The notes under the pieces are model-generated. The model saw nothing but the letters and a program-made list of their open reading frames with translations, searched no databases and was not told where the DNA came from. From NCBI RefSeq assembly GCF_029892425.1, contig NZ_JARXWB010000009.1, positions 62,001 to 126,000 of the forward strand: a stretch of 64,000 nt of DNA, given 5' to 3'. The translations under genes were made by a program, and so were the position numbers. This DNA comes from Bradyrhizobium sp. BR13661. Its GTDB lineage: Bacteria > Pseudomonadota > Alphaproteobacteria > Rhizobiales > Xanthobacteraceae. Position 1 is the first letter of the stretch. Every line of letters starts with the position of its first letter. Shown one piece after another: positions 63,158 through 64,000 of this stretch.

Positions 63158-63883
63158 ATGACTCATCGCATAGGGGTTGGCCAAGAGGTCGACCAAGGCG
63201 CGGCCAGACGTGAAATTGCGGCGCGCTGGTGCGCTCTCGCCGAACAGCGGCTGGAGCACCTCTCCGAAATGTTCGAGACCGGGCGCTGGCGCCGTTATCA
63301 TTCCGAACTCGCATTTCTCGAAAACATCCAGGAAGCCAAGCGTGCGGTTCAGATCTGGCGTGCGCTTGCGAATGGCGGAGACGTCGCTGCGGCCGCGGCG
63401 AGTGTGACCTCCGCCTTCGGCTGGTCACCGGCGACGATGTCCCGCACGGTTCCGAGCGAGCAGGCCCAGACCGTGCAGCCGAAGGCCGTGCACATCGCAC
63501 CCGAGACCTCCGTACCGGTCAGGCTGGACGTGCTTGCCGAGATCACGGAAGCCCCGATCGCGCCGCTTGCCGAGCCTATACCGGTCGGGGTGGCTGCTCT
63601 GATGGCGTCGTTTACAGCGCCTGCCGAGATGCCGCTGCTCAAGGCGCCCGCCGCGAGGGCGCCGGGCGCCGCACCTGCCGTGAGGTCGCCGGTCGCAGCT
63701 GCGACGCGCAGCGCGCCTGCCGTGAAGCCACCCGTCGCCGCGCCCGCTGCGATGGCAATGCTTCTGCCGCAATTCACCCCGCCCGCCGAAGACGTCGTCG
63801 CCGCCCCCGAGCGCCTGGTCGAATTCACCTTCAGCCTCGACGGCCTCGAAGCGAAATACCCGCTGCTCAGGAACGCGTTCTAG
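63158..63883 (+). CDS. TIGR03809-like family protein
   Basis: This is a 241-residue protein. The N-terminal 70 residues (ARREIAARWCALAEQRLEHLSEMFETGRWRRYHSELAFLENIQEAKRAVQIWRAL) match my recollection of the TIGR03809 family seen in Bradyrhizobium and Rhodopseudomonas, of unknown function. The remainder is Ala/Pro-rich low complexity ending in EFTFSLDGLEAKYPLLRNAF. The start is placed at ATG 63158; the frame opens at 63119. It stands alone. Confidence 0.7.
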   Translation: MTHRIGVGQEVDQGAARREIAARWCALAEQRLEHLSEMFETGRWRRYHSELAFLENIQEAKRAVQIWRALANGGDVAAAAASVTSAFGWSPATMSRTVPSEQAQTVQPKAVHIAPETSVPVRLDVLAEITEAPIAPLAEPIPVGVAALMASFTAPAEMPLLKAPAARAPGAAPAVRSPVAAATRSAPAVKPPVAAPAAMAMLLPQFTPPAEDVVAAPERLVEFTFSLDGLEAKYPLLRNAF

Positions 63884-63911
63884 GGCCTAGGACGCCATGT
63901 GAGGGCGGCAC

Positions 63912-64000
63912 CTATCGCCGCACAGCATTCCCGCCGATCACCACCTGCGCGAAGCGCTGGGCACCGTCGGCCGACAGGTCCGCCGTCACGGCGCGCGCAT
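63912..64000 (-). CDS. 3' end of a minus-strand gene (partial)
   Basis: The last 29 or so codons of a minus-strand frame reach a TAG stop at 63912-63914. The translation ends DGAQRFAQVVIGGNAVRR. It is too short to name and the rest lies beyond the window edge. The stop is 29 bases from the end of the convergent TIGR03809-like gene, which is consistent with a real gene end. Confidence 0.45.
   Translation of the reverse strand, partial: ARAVTADLSADGAQRFAQVVIGGNAVRR

Noticed and set aside
1-64000. CRISPR arrays, rRNA and tRNA genes, insertion sequences
   Set aside because: No regularly spaced repeats, no recognisable tRNA or rRNA sequence and no transposase frame were found in the window.

Overview
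The window reads as chromosomal DNA of a GC-rich alphaproteobacterium of the Bradyrhizobium/Rhodopseudomonas type. The signs are strong codon bias, a complete hopanoid-lipid locus, an alphaproteobacterial LexA box (GAAC-N7-GAAC), ECF sigma/NrsF pairs, a TIGR03809-like protein and dispersed inverted repeats of the kind found in Bradyrhizobium intergenic DNA. No rRNA, tRNA, CRISPR array, insertion sequence or phage gene was found.

Layout. (1) 0.2-5.9 kb: hpnC-hpnD-hpnE-shc(hpnF)-hpnG, a tightly overlapping operon that makes squalene, cyclises it to hopene and processes adenosylhopane. (2) 6.0-13.3 kb, opposite strand: an aminophosphonate module with a PLP enzyme resembling PbfA, phnX, a FAD-dependent aminophosphonate oxidase and a three-gene ABC transporter. 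(3) 13.3-18.4 kb: a gene-poor stretch with three inverted-repeat elements and two small hypothetical proteins, then an oxidoreductase trio (SDR, NADP-binding protein, ABM protein) divergent from a LysR regulator. (4) 18.5-25.8 kb: the hopanoid locus resumes with hpnH and ispH on the minus strand and hpnN and hpnO on the plus strand, with a DUF2147 secreted protein between them. (5) 26-29.1 kb: an ECF sigma/anti-sigma pair behind a cupredoxin and a Tat-exported metallophosphoesterase. (6) 29.3-34 kb: GMC oxidoreductase, M20 amidohydrolase, PiT phosphate transporter. (7) 34.1-42.6 kb: a DNA-damage region. A radical SAM protein and a DUF4130-UdgX fusion run one way, and the mutasome genes imuA-imuB-dnaE2 run the other. 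A single LexA box lies in the shared promoter region.

(8) 42.8-46.2 kb: a HExxH protein, an SDR, a small membrane protein and a CoA-transferase. (9) 46.4-50.8 kb: a CzcB/CzcA-type RND efflux pair. (10) 50.8-55.5 kb, minus strand: amidohydrolase, P-loop kinase-like protein, TolC-like outer membrane factor, enoyl-CoA hydratase and an Ala-rich exported protein. (11) 55.8-59.3 kb: a SigF-type sigma factor with NrsF, a DUF2336 protein and a membrane diguanylate cyclase. (12) 59.7-62.7 kb: an ECF sigma factor, an anti-sigma factor and a subtilisin-family protease in one operon. (13) A TIGR03809-like protein and the 3' end of a minus-strand gene close the window.

The most noteworthy systems are the LexA-linked radical SAM/UdgX module facing the ImuABC mutasome, the sigma/anti-sigma/subtilase operon in which the anti-sigma C-terminus resembles a protease propeptide, and the aminophosphonate module without phnW that splits the hopanoid locus.
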